Assembly: GCF_964204645.1 (NCBI RefSeq)
Contig: NC_134033.1
Coordinates: 496,001-560,000, forward strand
From: Tubulanus polymorphus
Lineage: Eukaryota; Nemertea; Palaeonemertea; Tubulaniformes; Tubulanidae
Reading direction: 5' to 3'
Length of the DNA stretch: 64,000 nucleotides
The notes under the pieces were generated by a model. The model was not told the DNA's origin. It searched no databases and worked only from the letters and a program-made list of their open reading frames with translations. Below are positions 1-12,500 of the stretch, one piece after another. Both the position numbers and the translations under genes were made by a program. Each line of letters opens with the position of its first letter. Within the stretch, counting starts at the first letter, position 1.

Positions 1-1245
1 TGTTATCCCTCCCTAGGACTAACTCTCTTAGTTCAACCAGTAGGGTACCGGTATGTTATCCCTCCCTAGGACTAACTCTCTTAGTTCAACCAGTAGGGTA
101 GGTTATCCCTCCCTAGGACTAACTCTCTTAGTTCAACCAGTAGGGTAGGTTATCCCTCCCTAGGACTGACTCTCTTAGTTCAACCAGGAGGGTAGGTTAT
201 CCCTCCCTAGGACTAACTCTCTTAGTTCAACCAGTAGGGTAGGTTATCCCTCCCTAGGACTGACTCTCTTAGTTCAACCAGTAGGGTAGGTTATCCCTCC
301 CTAGGACTAACTCTCTTAGTTCAACCAGTAGGGTAGGTTATCCCTCCCTAGGACTAACTCTAGTCCAACCAGTAGGGTAGGTTATCCCTCCCTAAGACTA
401 ACTCTCTTAGTTCAACCAGGAGGGTAGGTTATCCCTCCATAGGACTGACTCTCTTAGTTCAACCAGTAGGGTAGGTTATCCCTCCCTAGGACTGACTCTC
501 TTAGTTCAACCAGGAGGGTAGGTTATCCCTCCCTAGGACTAACTCTCTTAGTTCAACCAGTAGGGTACCGGTATGTTATCCCTCCCTAGGACTGACTCTC
601 TTAGTCCAACCAGGAGGGTAGGTTATCCCTCCCTAGGACTAACTCTCTTAGTTCAACCAGTAGGGTAGGTTATCCCTCCATAGGACTGACTCTCTTAGTT
701 CAACCAGGAGGGTAGGTTATCCCTCCCTAGGACTAACTCTAGTCCAACCAGTAGGGTAGGTTATCCCTCCCTAAGACTAACTCTCTTAGTTCAACCAGGA
801 GGGTAGGTTATCCCTCCATAGGACTGACTCTCTTAGTTCAACCAGTAGGGTAGGTTATCCCTCCCTAGGACTGACTCTCTTAGTTCAACCAGGAGGGTAG
901 GTTATCCCTCCCTAGGACTAACTCTCTTAGTTCAACCAGTAGGGTACCGGTATGTTATCCCTCCCTAGGACTGACTCTCTTAGTCCAACCAGGAGGGTAG
1001 GTTATCCCTCCCTAGGACTAACTCTCTTAGTTCAACCAGTAGGGTAGGTTATCCCTCCATAGGACTGACTCTCTTAGTTCAACCAGGAGGGTAGGTTATC
1101 CCTCCCTAGGACGGACTCTCTGAGTTCAACCAGTAGGGTAGGTTATCCCTCCCTAGGACTTACTCTCTTAGTTCAACCAGTAGGGTATGTTATCCCTCCC
1201 TAGGACTGACTCTCTTAGTCCAACCAGGAGGGTAGGTTATCCCTA
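1..1245. repeat. 47-bp satellite array
   Basis: About 26 head-to-tail copies of a 47-bp unit (GGTTATCCCTCCCTAGGACT...CCAGTAGGGTA) run from the window edge to about 1245. Variants alternate (TAACT/TGACT, CAGTAGGG/CAGGAGGG). A longer variant with ACCGGTATG recurs near 46, 565 and 946; the last two are about 381 bp apart, which indicates a higher-order unit of about eight monomers. The array continues left of the window, so its full size is unknown. Confidence 0.95.
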
Positions 1246-1481
1246 TATCTCTCTCAGTAAGGCTTACTCCAGGACAGAGTCCCAGGCTACACCCATTGTT
1301 TACGATGAAAGTACAGCGTATAAAGAGACATTTCAATTTATTCGATTTCAGAAGCAAAGTTTACGGTTTATCTTGATATTAATATATAGTTTATTTTAGT
1401 AGCTAAAATATATAGCCCTGAGCTTATACTATTCTTGTTAGGTTTTTCAGTTTTCAATGTGCCAATGATAGGGAATAGTCA

Positions 1482-1700
1482 CCACACCACACCACACCTG
1501 ACTGGTCACTCACAGTCAGTCACTACACTGACCAGCCAAACATCCTAACTCAGCCAATCTATGGTCTAGTGGTTAGGACACAGGGCTGACAAGTCAGAGA
1601 CCCAGGTTCAAATCCCAGCAAGGCTAGGGTTAGGGTTAGGAGGATACCCCAGGATTAGGGATATCACTGAGGTTCGTGGTGGTTAGGGTTATCATAAAGA
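1482..1700 (+). mobile_element. tRNA-derived SINE, copy 1
   Basis: A leader (CACACCTGACTGGTCAC...) is followed by a tRNA-like head with box A-like TGGTCTAGTGGTTAGGA and box B GGTTCAAATCC, then telomere-like GGTTAGGGTTAGG runs. A second copy with the same leader and head lies at 38436-38660, so this is an element family and not a single tRNA gene. No intact tRNA cloverleaf is evident. Confidence 0.75.
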
Positions 1701-2348
1701 TTTCGGAGTTCTCCCTAAAAAAATTTCTTTTTAGTCCGACTATCTCTGGACCGGGGCCAAATCGATTCTGTATTGTATGTTAACTAGGCCTAATAAAAAC
1801 CGAATTAATGAAACTTAAACCACAATGCAGGATGAATACTGCACATTTAGGTTGGATTTCACGCCGTGAATTCAAACGATGTAATTTATATGAATCAACG
1901 CGACCGAGACAGATGATTCATCCTCACCGAATGACCTTCACCTTCACCGCACAGCAGACGACACGTAAAACGACCTCCGACAAAAATGAAAAAGAGAATA
2001 AGAAAAAATAAAACGATTTAAATGCTCATTAAACGTAGAACTGAATTATGACAAAATATCAGTCATTTTTGTGTATGAAAGGAATGCGTGAATGGAATTC
2101 ATTGAAAAAACCAAGAACCTCGCAATAATTATTCACAATGACACTTGATCCTATGTTGAATATTTATGGAAACTTTAAACTCATTCATTTATTATGCAAT
2201 CTTTTCGGTGACTTATAAAAATCTGATTGTATTTTGTATAACCACTGGAACTTTGACAGGTTGAGTTAACGACTAAAAAAATAATTAGTTGCATTTAACA
2301 CTGAAAACCTGTAACCCTGGTTAGACGAGAAGATACACAATATCCGTG
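1701..2348. other. intergenic, nothing recognised
   Basis: AT-rich sequence between the SINE and the foldback element. Short open frames (for example 1808-2011) lack homology, splice context or codon bias that I can recognise. Confidence 0.5.
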
Positions 2349-2353
2349 TATGA

Positions 2354-2580
2354 TGATGACGAGAGAAATCCCACAATAACGAAGCCAAGATTGAAAAATT
2401 CTATATCAGAATGATTATATTTGAGGAGCGATGTTTCAGCTAACAACTGTTAGCCATCATCAGGCGTATTGCTCCAGCACGCCTGATGATGGCTAACAGT
2501 TGTTAGCTCCTCAAATACAATCATTCTGATATAGAATTTTTCAATCTTGGCTTCGTTATTGTGGGATTTTTCTCTCATCT
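2354..2580. mobile_element. foldback element with ~100-bp arms
   Basis: The left arm starts GAGAGAAATCCCACAATAAC and the right arm ends with its reverse complement, giving arms of about 100 bp around a short loop near 2469-2480. The left arm carries an extra ~11 bp (GATGTTTCAG). Read on the minus strand, that arm contains CTGATGA, a GGCTAAC/GTTAGC stem and GAAAC, a layout resembling a hammerhead core (see findings). Confidence 0.85.
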
Positions 2581-3517
2581 GTTACCCCGGTATTACCGGT
2601 GAGCTAGACGTGGCTAACACGTCGTCAAAGAGATGGAATTATATATCGCTGAACCCATGTGGATCTCGTTTACGGTTTAACTCATTGCGTTTAAAAAAGT
2701 TGGTCCCGGAAAGTTAATACCGTACGTGAAATCGATATTGCACGTGTTATGGATACGTTCCAGTATCTGGAAATTAGACATGATTTCTATTTTGAACGCG
2801 TTTTATTAAAGTTACATGAAAAACATCTGTATCTATTTAAACATGTGTCGAAAATCAATGTAAACAATATGAAGACATCAGCACACGCCAATTTAAATTC
2901 GAAATCACTCTGTTTTGATTTGAATTCACACCAGACTCGGTAACTGTAATATCTGAGCCTGTAGACCTTAGACTCCTTCGCACAGACACCATAACCTCTA
3001 GATATCTTATCAGATTGGTTCACAGTTCACACTACAGTAATGAATACCAAAATGGGTGACTCCAGGCTGCATATTGTCTTAATGGGTGGCTCCGGGGTGC
3101 ATATTGCGACCCGTCTTATTTCAGTATGTCGGCTCTGCGTGATAATCTCAAATATTGTATCATGATCGAGAAATAAAACATATTCAAATCTGAACCCGAC
3201 ACAAACATCACATCAAATACAAAATCAACACAAACCAAAAATTTTGGTTATCAGCGCCATCCATGAAATAATACGAACATGATTGTGATTGTTCACCCGA
3301 TTTACACTGAGATTGTGAATCCTGTTGTTCATATCACAAGGAATGTATCACTTCAACCATGATCGTTACTGATTTTTATGATTTATAAGGGATTGATTTT
3401 TTTCAAGAGTTCCCCGACTGCCTTCTCAATTACACTACCAATACGAGGCTCAGCTGAATGATATCTATTACTAATAGAGGGCTCTGATGCTGAATGTTTG
3501 GTTTCGCAGTCATGTAT
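2581..3517. other. 3' flank of SLC22-type gene
   Basis: No exon is recognised here. The stretch probably includes the 3' UTR of the minus-strand transporter that ends at 3518. Two short imperfect repeats (TGGGTG[A/G]CTCC...GCATATTG) occur at 3053-3110. Overlapping short frames on both strands look like chance. Confidence 0.45.
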
Positions 3518-6500
3518 TTATAAGGCAGTATTGTGATGTTCTGGCTCCACGCTGACATCAGCTGTACTCTGATGTAGTAAAGTTGAATTTTTACAATCAC
3601 CATCCTGCTGCTGCTGCTGTGGCTGCGTCTGCTGCTGTTTTCTGCGGGCGTTTCTCTCCATCTCGCGGATTGATTCGGCGGGCAGCTCGTCGGGGAGCGG
3701 TTGATTTTTAGTCTCCGGTATAAACAGCAACATTAACACTAGACTACTGATTGAGAATATTCCTAATATGGCGTACGGTATAGTTTTGTGGAACGCAGCC
3801 TGAAATATACACAGATTCTGAATTCAAACGCTTTGTCAATTTTCAGTAAAAAGATGAACAAATTTATTGAAACTTGCGCTGAGGTCATTTTAATTATTTG
3901 AATATGTGAATGGCATAGGCTTACACTCATTGTAGTTATATGAATGATATACCAGTAGGCTAACAGTTAGTAAATTGAATTAGAAATACAAATTGAGACT
4001 CAAAAATAGAGATGACTTCAGTAATGTGACAACTTATCCAAATGATGACTTATACTTAGTTGTAAATTGAATTAGAAATACAAATTGAGACTCAAAAATA
4101 GAGATAACGTCAGTAATGTGACGAGGACTAATCCAAATGATGACTTACACTTAGTAAATTGAATTAGAAATACAAATTGAGACTCAAAAATAGAGATGAC
4201 TTCAGTAATGTGACGACTTATTCAAATGATGACTTATACCTTTAGTTTGACTGAATTCAATGTCTAATCAGACTTATTTCTTGAAATCAATTTCTAAAGG
4301 AGGAGGAGGTGGGAGGAGGTGGGAGGAGGTGGGAGGAGGTGGGAGGAGGTGGGAGGAGGTGGGAGGAGGTGGGAGGAGGTGGGAGGGGGTGGGAGGAGGT
4401 GGGAGGAGGTGGGAGGGGGTGGGAGGGGGTGGGAGGAGGTGGGAGGGGGTGGGAGGAGGTGGGAGGAGGTGGGAGGAGGTGGGAGGAGGTGGGAGGAGGG
4501 AGTGTTACTTACGAGCAGCGTAATTTGAGGAGACAGAATGGAAGCGACACGAGCTCCAACATTACCAACACCAGCAGCAGCATTCCTATCAAAATATCAA
4601 ACATAACATCTCTTAACGATAATCAATTAACAGATGATAATCAATTAACAGATGATATAAATTAACTGATGATAATCAATTAACTGATGATAACCAATTA
4701 ACTGATGATAATCAATTAACTGATGATAATCAATTAACTGATGATAATCAATTAACTGATGATAATCAATTAACTGATGATAACCAATTAATAGATGACT
4801 CCGGAGTCTCGTGACTGACTCCTAACGTACCTGAGTAACGTAGGGAATAGTTCAGTTACTTGTAGATTAATGACTCCCCATCCTCCGCCCATCAGTATAA
4901 ACGCTGCTAACGCGAGGTATGTTTGTACTAGTGGATGTTCAGCAGTGTATCCGGTCATATCGAATATAAGTATCATTATCATTCCTATACCTCCTATACC
5001 CATATATAGCGTGTAACTTTTACGCCTTCCAAGCCTGAAACAAATACACCATACACATCAATATCTATAGACAGTCTGGGGTGGGGGTCGCTTCATAAGG
5101 GTCACCTGAGATATTTTTGAAGTACAATACCCAATATTTCATATTTTATGCCACACAAAAGAAACTAGAGTTCAAGTTACATATGTTTGTTTGCTTCCTT
5201 TTCTAAAAGAAATACTAACAATCAGGGAGGGATGGAGGAGGGAGGGAGGTGATGAGAGAGGTGATTGAAGAGTGGCTTCAATTTGACAGAAGCTATCGAC
5301 ACATTGATTGACTAGTTGTTAATGGGAAATCACTTGATCGTACTTGAGACTAGAATAGAATCAATACCCCCATTCTCCCCCTGTCACTCCCCCTCTCTCC
5401 CTGTCACTCCCCTCCCTCCCCCTGTCACTCCCCTCCCTGTCACTCTCCACCCTTTCCTGTCCGCACTTAACACAAATATTTGTAAGGATTTGAGACACTG
5501 TTACTCAGAGTTGACACAACTGTTTATTAGAGGCTTAGTAAATATCACACAAATCACTCCCAGTTTATACACCTCTCAGAGTCAGCCCACTCATATAATA
5601 CCACCTCGACCATCAGCCCACTCATATCATACCACCTCTCAGAGTCAGCCCACTCATATCATACCACCTCTCAGAGTCAGCCCACTCATATCATACCACC
5701 TTGACCATCAGCCCACTCATATCATACCACCTCGACCATCAGCCCACTCATATCATACCACCTCGACCATCAGCCCACTCATATCATACCACCTCGACCG
5801 TCAGACAAAAATCTGCAGCCTGGAGCCACCCGTTCAGACAAGCAGCAGTCCGGAGCCACCCGTTCAGTTTAAACTTACCAGTGTATAATGAATATAGAAG
5901 TCCATCTGACGACGGTATCACCTACTGCTGTTATAGAAGCGTTCAAATACAGATTACCACTCATTGTACCAACATGTGCTAATATACCATACCATACAGT
6001 CGCAACAGAAAACCTGTAAAATATATAAACTCACAGTTACCCTGTTCATCTAATAGACTGCCATCTAGAACTCACTGACCCTGTACCCCGGCAATCAATA
6101 TATAAACTCACAGTTACCCTGTACATCTAATAGACTGCCATCTAGAACTCACTGACCCTGTACCCCGGCAATCAATATATAAACTCACAGTTACCCTGTA
6201 CATCTAATAGACTGCCATCTAGAACTCACTGACCCTGTACCCCGGCAATCAATATATAAACTCACAGTTACCCTGTACATCTAATAGACTGCCTTCTAGA
6301 ACTCACTGACCCTGTACCCCGGCAATCAATATATAAACTCACAGTTACCCTGTACATCTAATAGACTGTCATCTAGAACTCACCGACCCTGTACCCCGGC
6401 AATCAATATATAAACTCACAGTTACCCTGTACATCTAATAGACTGCCATCTAGAACTCACCGACCCTGTACCCCGGCAATCAATATATAAACTCACAGTT

Positions 6501-9500
6501 ACCCTGTACATCTAATAGACTGCCATCTAGAACTCACTGACCCTGTACCCCGGCAATCAATATATAAACTCACAGTTACCCTGTACATCTAATAGACTGC
6601 CATCTAGAACTCACTGACCCTGTACCCCGGCAATCAATATATAAACTCACAGTTACCCTGTACATCTAATAGACTGCCTTCTAGAACTCACTGACCCTGT
6701 ACCCCGGCAATCAATATATAAACTCACAGTTACCCTGTACATCTAATAGACTGTCATCTAGAACTCACCGACCCTGTACCCCGGCAATCAATATATAAAC
6801 TCACAGTTACCCTGTACATCTAATAGACTGCCATCTAGAACTCACCGACCCTGTACCCCGGCAATCAATATATAAACTCACAGTTACCCTGTACATCTAA
6901 TAGACTGCCATCTAGAACTCACTGACCCTGTACCCCGGCAATCAATATATAAACTCACAGTTACCCTGTACATCTAATAGACTGCCATCTAGAACTCACC
7001 GACCCTGTACCCCGGCAATCAATATATAAACTCACAGTTACCCTGTACATCTAATAGACTGCCATCTAGAACTCACCGACCCTGTACCCCGGCAATCAAT
7101 ATATAAACTCACAGTTACCCTGTACATCTAATAGACTGCCATCTAGAACTCAAGGACCCTGTACCCCGGCAATCAATATATAAACTCACAGTTACCCTGT
7201 ACATCTAATAGACTGCCTTCTAGAACTCACCGACCCTGTACCCCGGCAATCAATATATAAACTCACAGTTACCCTGTACATCTAATAGACTGCCATCTAG
7301 AACTCACCGACCCTGTACCCCGGCAATCAATATATAAACTCACAGTTACCCTGTACATCTAATAGACTGCCATCTAGAACTCACCGACCCTGTACCCCGG
7401 CAATCAATATATAAACTCACAGTTACCCTGTACATCTAATAGACTGCCATCTAGAACTCACCGACCCTGTACCCCGGCAATCAATATATAAACTCACAGT
7501 TACCCTGTACATCTAATAGACTGCCTTCTAGAACTCACCGACCCTGTACCCCGGCAATCAATATATAAACTCACAGTTACCCTGTACATCTAATAGACTG
7601 CCTTCTAGAACTCACCGACCCTGTACCCCGGCAATCAATATATAAACTCACAGTTACCCTGTACATCTAATAGACTGCCTTCTAGAACTCACCGACCCTG
7701 TACCCCGGCAATCAATATATAAACTCACAGTTACCCTGTACATCTAATAGACTGCCTTCTAGAACTCACCGACCCTGTACCCCGGCAATCAATATATAAA
7801 CTCACAGGTACCCTGTACATCTAATAGACTGCCTTCTAGAACTCACTGACCCTGTACCCCGGCAATCAATATATAAACTCACAGTTACCCTGTACATCTA
7901 ATAGACTGCCTTCTAGAACTCACCGACCCTGTACCCCGGCAATCAATATATAAACTCACAGTTACCCTGTACATCTAATAGACTGCCATCTAGAACTCAC
8001 TGACCCTGTACCCCGGCAATCAATATATAAACTCACAGTTACCCTGTACATCTAATAGACTGTCATCTAGAACTCACCGACCCTGTACCCCGGCAATCCA
8101 TATATAAACTCACAGTTATCCTGTACATCTAATAGACTGCCTTCTAGAACTCACCGACCCTGTACCCCGGCAATCAATATATAAACTCACAGTTACCCTG
8201 TACATCTAATAGACTGCCTTCTAGAACTCACCGACCCTGTACCCCGGCAATCAATATATAAACTCACAGTTACCCTGTACATCTAATAGACTGCCATCTA
8301 GAACTCACCGACCCTGTACCCCGGCAATCAATATATAAACTCACAGTTACCCTGTACATCTAATAGACTGCCATCTAGAACTCACCGACCCTGTACCCCG
8401 GCAATCAATATATAAACTCACAGTTACCCTGTACATCTAATAGACTGCCATCTAGAACTCACCGACCCTGTACCCCGGCAATCAATATATAAACTCACAG
8501 TTACCCTGTACATCTAATAGACTGCCATCTAGAACTCACTGACCCTGTACCCCGGCAATCAATATATAAACTCACAGTTACCCTGTACATCTAATAGACT
8601 GCCATCTAGAACTCACCGACCCTGTACCCCGGCAATCAATATATAAACTCACAGTTACCCTGTACATCTAATAGACTGCCTTCTAGAACTCACCGACCCT
8701 GTACCCCGGCAATCAATATATAAACTCACAGTTATCCTGTACATCTAATAGACTGCCATCTAGAACTCACCGACCCTGTACCCCGGCAATCAATATATAA
8801 ACTCACAGTTACCCTGTACATCTAATAGACTGCCATCTAGAACTCACCGACCCTGTACCCCGGCAATCAATATATAAACTCACAGTTACCCTGTACATCT
8901 AATAGACTGCCTTCTAGAACTCACCGACCCTGTACCCCGGCAATCAATATATAAACTCACAGTTACCCTGTACATCTAATAGACTGTCATCTAGAACTCA
9001 CCGACCCTGTACCCCGGCAATCAATATATAAACTCACAGTTACCCTGTACATCTAATAGACTGCCTTCTAGAACTCACTGACCCTGTACCCCGGCAATCA
9101 ATATATAAACTCACAGTTACCCTGTACATCTAATAGACTGCCTTCTAGAACTCACCGACCCTGTACCCCGGCAATCAATATATAAACTCACAGTTACCCT
9201 GTACATCTAATAGACTGCCATCTAGAACTCACTGACCCTGTACCCCGGCAATCAATATATAAACTCACAGTTACCCTGTACATCTAATAGACTGCCATCT
9301 AGAACTCACCGACCCTGTACCCCGGCAATCAATATATAAACTCACAGGTATCCTGTACATCTAATAGACTGCCATCTAGAACTCACCGACCCTGTACCCC
9401 GGCAATCAATATATAAACTCACAGTTACCCTGTACATCTAATAGACTGCCTTCTAGAACTCACCGACCCTGTACCCCGGCAATCAATATATAAACTCACA

Positions 9501-12500
9501 GGTATCCTGTACATCTAATAGACTGTCATCTAGAACTCACCGACCCTGTACCCCGGCAATCAATATATAAACTCACAGTTACCCTGTACATCTAATAGAC
9601 TGCCATCTAGAACTCACCGACCCTGTACCCCGGCAATCAATATATAAACTCACAGGTATCCTGTACATCTAATAGACTGCCATCTAGAACTCACCGACCC
9701 TGTACCCCGGCAATCAATATATAAACTCACAGTTACCCTGTACATCTAATAGACTGTCATCTAGAACTCACTGACCCTGTACCCCGGCAATCAATATATA
9801 AACTCACAGTTACCCTGTACATCTAATAGACTGCCATCTAGAACTCACTGACCCTGTACCCCGGCAATCAATATATAAACTCACAGTTACCCTGTACATC
9901 TAATAGACTGTCATCTAGAACTCACCGACCCTGTACCCCGGCAATCAATATATAAACTCACAGTTACCCTGTACATCTAATAGACTGCCATCTAGAACTC
10001 ACTGACCCTGTACCCCGGCAATCAATATATAAACTCACAGTTACCCTGTTCATCTAATAGACTGCCTTCTAGAACTCACTGACCCTGTACCCCGGCAATC
10101 AATATATAAACTCACAGTTACCCTTTACATCTAATAGACTGCCTTCTAGAACTCACCGACCCTGTACCCCGGCAATCAATATATAAACTCACAGTTACCC
10201 TGTACATCTAATAGACTGTCATCTAGAACTCACCGACCCTGTACCCCGGCAATCAATATATAAACTCACAGTTACCCTGTACATCTAATAGACTGTCATC
10301 TAGAACTCACTGACCCTGTACCCCGGCAATCAATATATAAACTCACAGTTACCCTGTACATCTAATAGACTGCCATCTAGAACTCACTGACCCTGTACCC
10401 CGGCAATCAATATATAAACTCACAGTTACCCTGTACATCTAATAGACTGCCATCTAGAACTCACTGACCCTGTACCCCGGCAATCAATATATAAACTCAC
10501 AGTTACCCTGTACATCTAATAGACTGCCATCTAGAACTCACCGACCCTGTACCCCGGCAATCAATATATAAACTCACAGTTACCCTGTACATCTAATAGA
10601 CTGTCATCTAGAACTCACCGACCCTGTACCCCGGCAATCAATATATAAACTCACAGTTACCCTGTACATCTAATAGACTGCCATCTAGAACTCACCGACC
10701 CTGTACCCCGGCAATCAATATATAAACTCACAGGTATCCTGTACATCTAATAGACTGCCATCTAGAACTCACCGACCCTGTACCCCGGCAATCAATATAT
10801 AAACTCACAGGTATCCTGTACATCTAATAGACTGCCATCTAGAACTCACTGACCCTGTACCCCGGCAATCAATATATAAACTCACAGTTACCCTGTACAT
10901 CTAATAGACTGCCATCTAGAACTCAAGGACCCTGTACCCCGGCAATCAATACACAAAGGGTTAATGTTCAGCCAGACTCACTGATTTGTCCGTCACCGAT
11001 TAAAACTTTTAATGATCGATAAAAGCATTAAAAAGTGAAGTTTGTTTTAAAAGCTTTTAGTTTATTTAAAATCAGATTTGCGCTTATGGTTTTTTTTTTT
11101 GCGCGTTCGGGATAGGATTATGAAAGACTGAAGTGAAAGACTCTCGACAAGAAAGCAATTACCAGATTTATAGAATATCAGTCTAATACTGGTCTATTGA
11201 ATATTGAGTGGGATTAAAGCGGACCTGCATAATACATACAAATATAAAGACACCTTTTCAAGAGATACTTCAGAAAAATTTGTAAATTCAATAGACTAAA
11301 AATCTTGGTACATAACATACAAACATATAACATATAAACATAAATGACGAAATCCTGACAGTTTCTCGTCAACTGTTAAAACTGGAATTATCTCGAATAG
11401 AATTTTATGTAAGGATATAAAAAGTGAACGACAGGCCTACATAAACCTGATTTTACTTTCAATAGATTACAACAAGCAAATATAAGACAACAATTCGATA
11501 CTAACCACGCGTAACCGATGACGATAGTACGTTTAGCCATCACGCGAGTGCGGAACAAATCGATTAAACTATATTTATGAGTCATCGTCAGACGTAGTCG
11601 TTCCGTCCTAAAATATAAAAAACATTGTTTATAAGTATACATATCTAATTTCGAGTTCGGGCGGCCATTTTGTTAGAAATTCAGCGGCCTATAGTTTGAA
11701 TACGGTAGAATCCAAACCTAGGTTCGACTATCAGATTTTTGATTAATATTCTAATAGAACTACTAAATACAGCTGGCCAGCTGAGCAGTTTTTACTTTGT
11801 CAGGTGACCCGACCGAGAGCTCTTCAAACTCTGAGAGGCCTAGTTATTTATGAAAACATTCTCACTTAATGACTTTGACGATTCAGTAAAATTATGATTA
11901 GTTACTGATGACGACCTTCTTATTCTCGATGACTTCAACAATTCAGTAAAATTATGATTAGTTACAAATGACGACCTTCTCATTCTCAGTGACTTCAACA
12001 ATTCAGTAAAATTATGATTCAGCCTAAACGTCACCAGTACAAATATCGTATTTTGTAGATTATTTTTTACTCACTGTTCGATTTCGACGAGTAAATCTCT
12101 ACTAATCGGGTCACGTTTATTACAACGAGCCATCTTATTCAGCCAATAGAGGGCGTCGTCTGTACGCTTTTTCTGTATCAGCCAACGAGCGCTCTCCGGT
12201 AGAAAACTGAAATATATCAACGATCGGATCATGAGTGGACAGGTGCGGAAACCAGTTCCACAATGTGGAAATGTGGAAGTGGATACTTACAAGATCATGA
12301 AAGGGAAGAGTGGCAGAGTGAGTAATCCGACTATTAGTGATAACCAGCGCCATGTGCCGAATACAAAAGCCATCAGAGCGATAGAAAGAGGTCCGAGTTT
12401 CCATCCGAACCGGTAACACGCGACTGTACGTCTCGTCGGTCCCAGGTATTCTATAGCTATTATTGGAGCTATACATATTACACCACCTACAATATACATA

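Noticed and set aside
1556-1625. Functional tRNA gene
   Set aside because: Box A and B are present but the flanks repeat at 38436, and I see no acceptor stem; a SINE head fits better.
4260-4665. Gly/Arg/Trp-rich open frames (GGGGRRWEEV repeats) in three frames
   Set aside because: They arise from the 10-bp minisatellite, overlap each other, and lie in an SLC22 intron and antisense to exon 8.
5316-5982. 190-aa plus frame with SYHTTS repeats
   Set aside because: Produced by the 31-bp minisatellite and overlapping SLC22 exon 6 in antisense.
6016-10952. CRISPR-like array
   Set aside because: Units are contiguous 77-bp repeats without unique spacers, in an animal intron.
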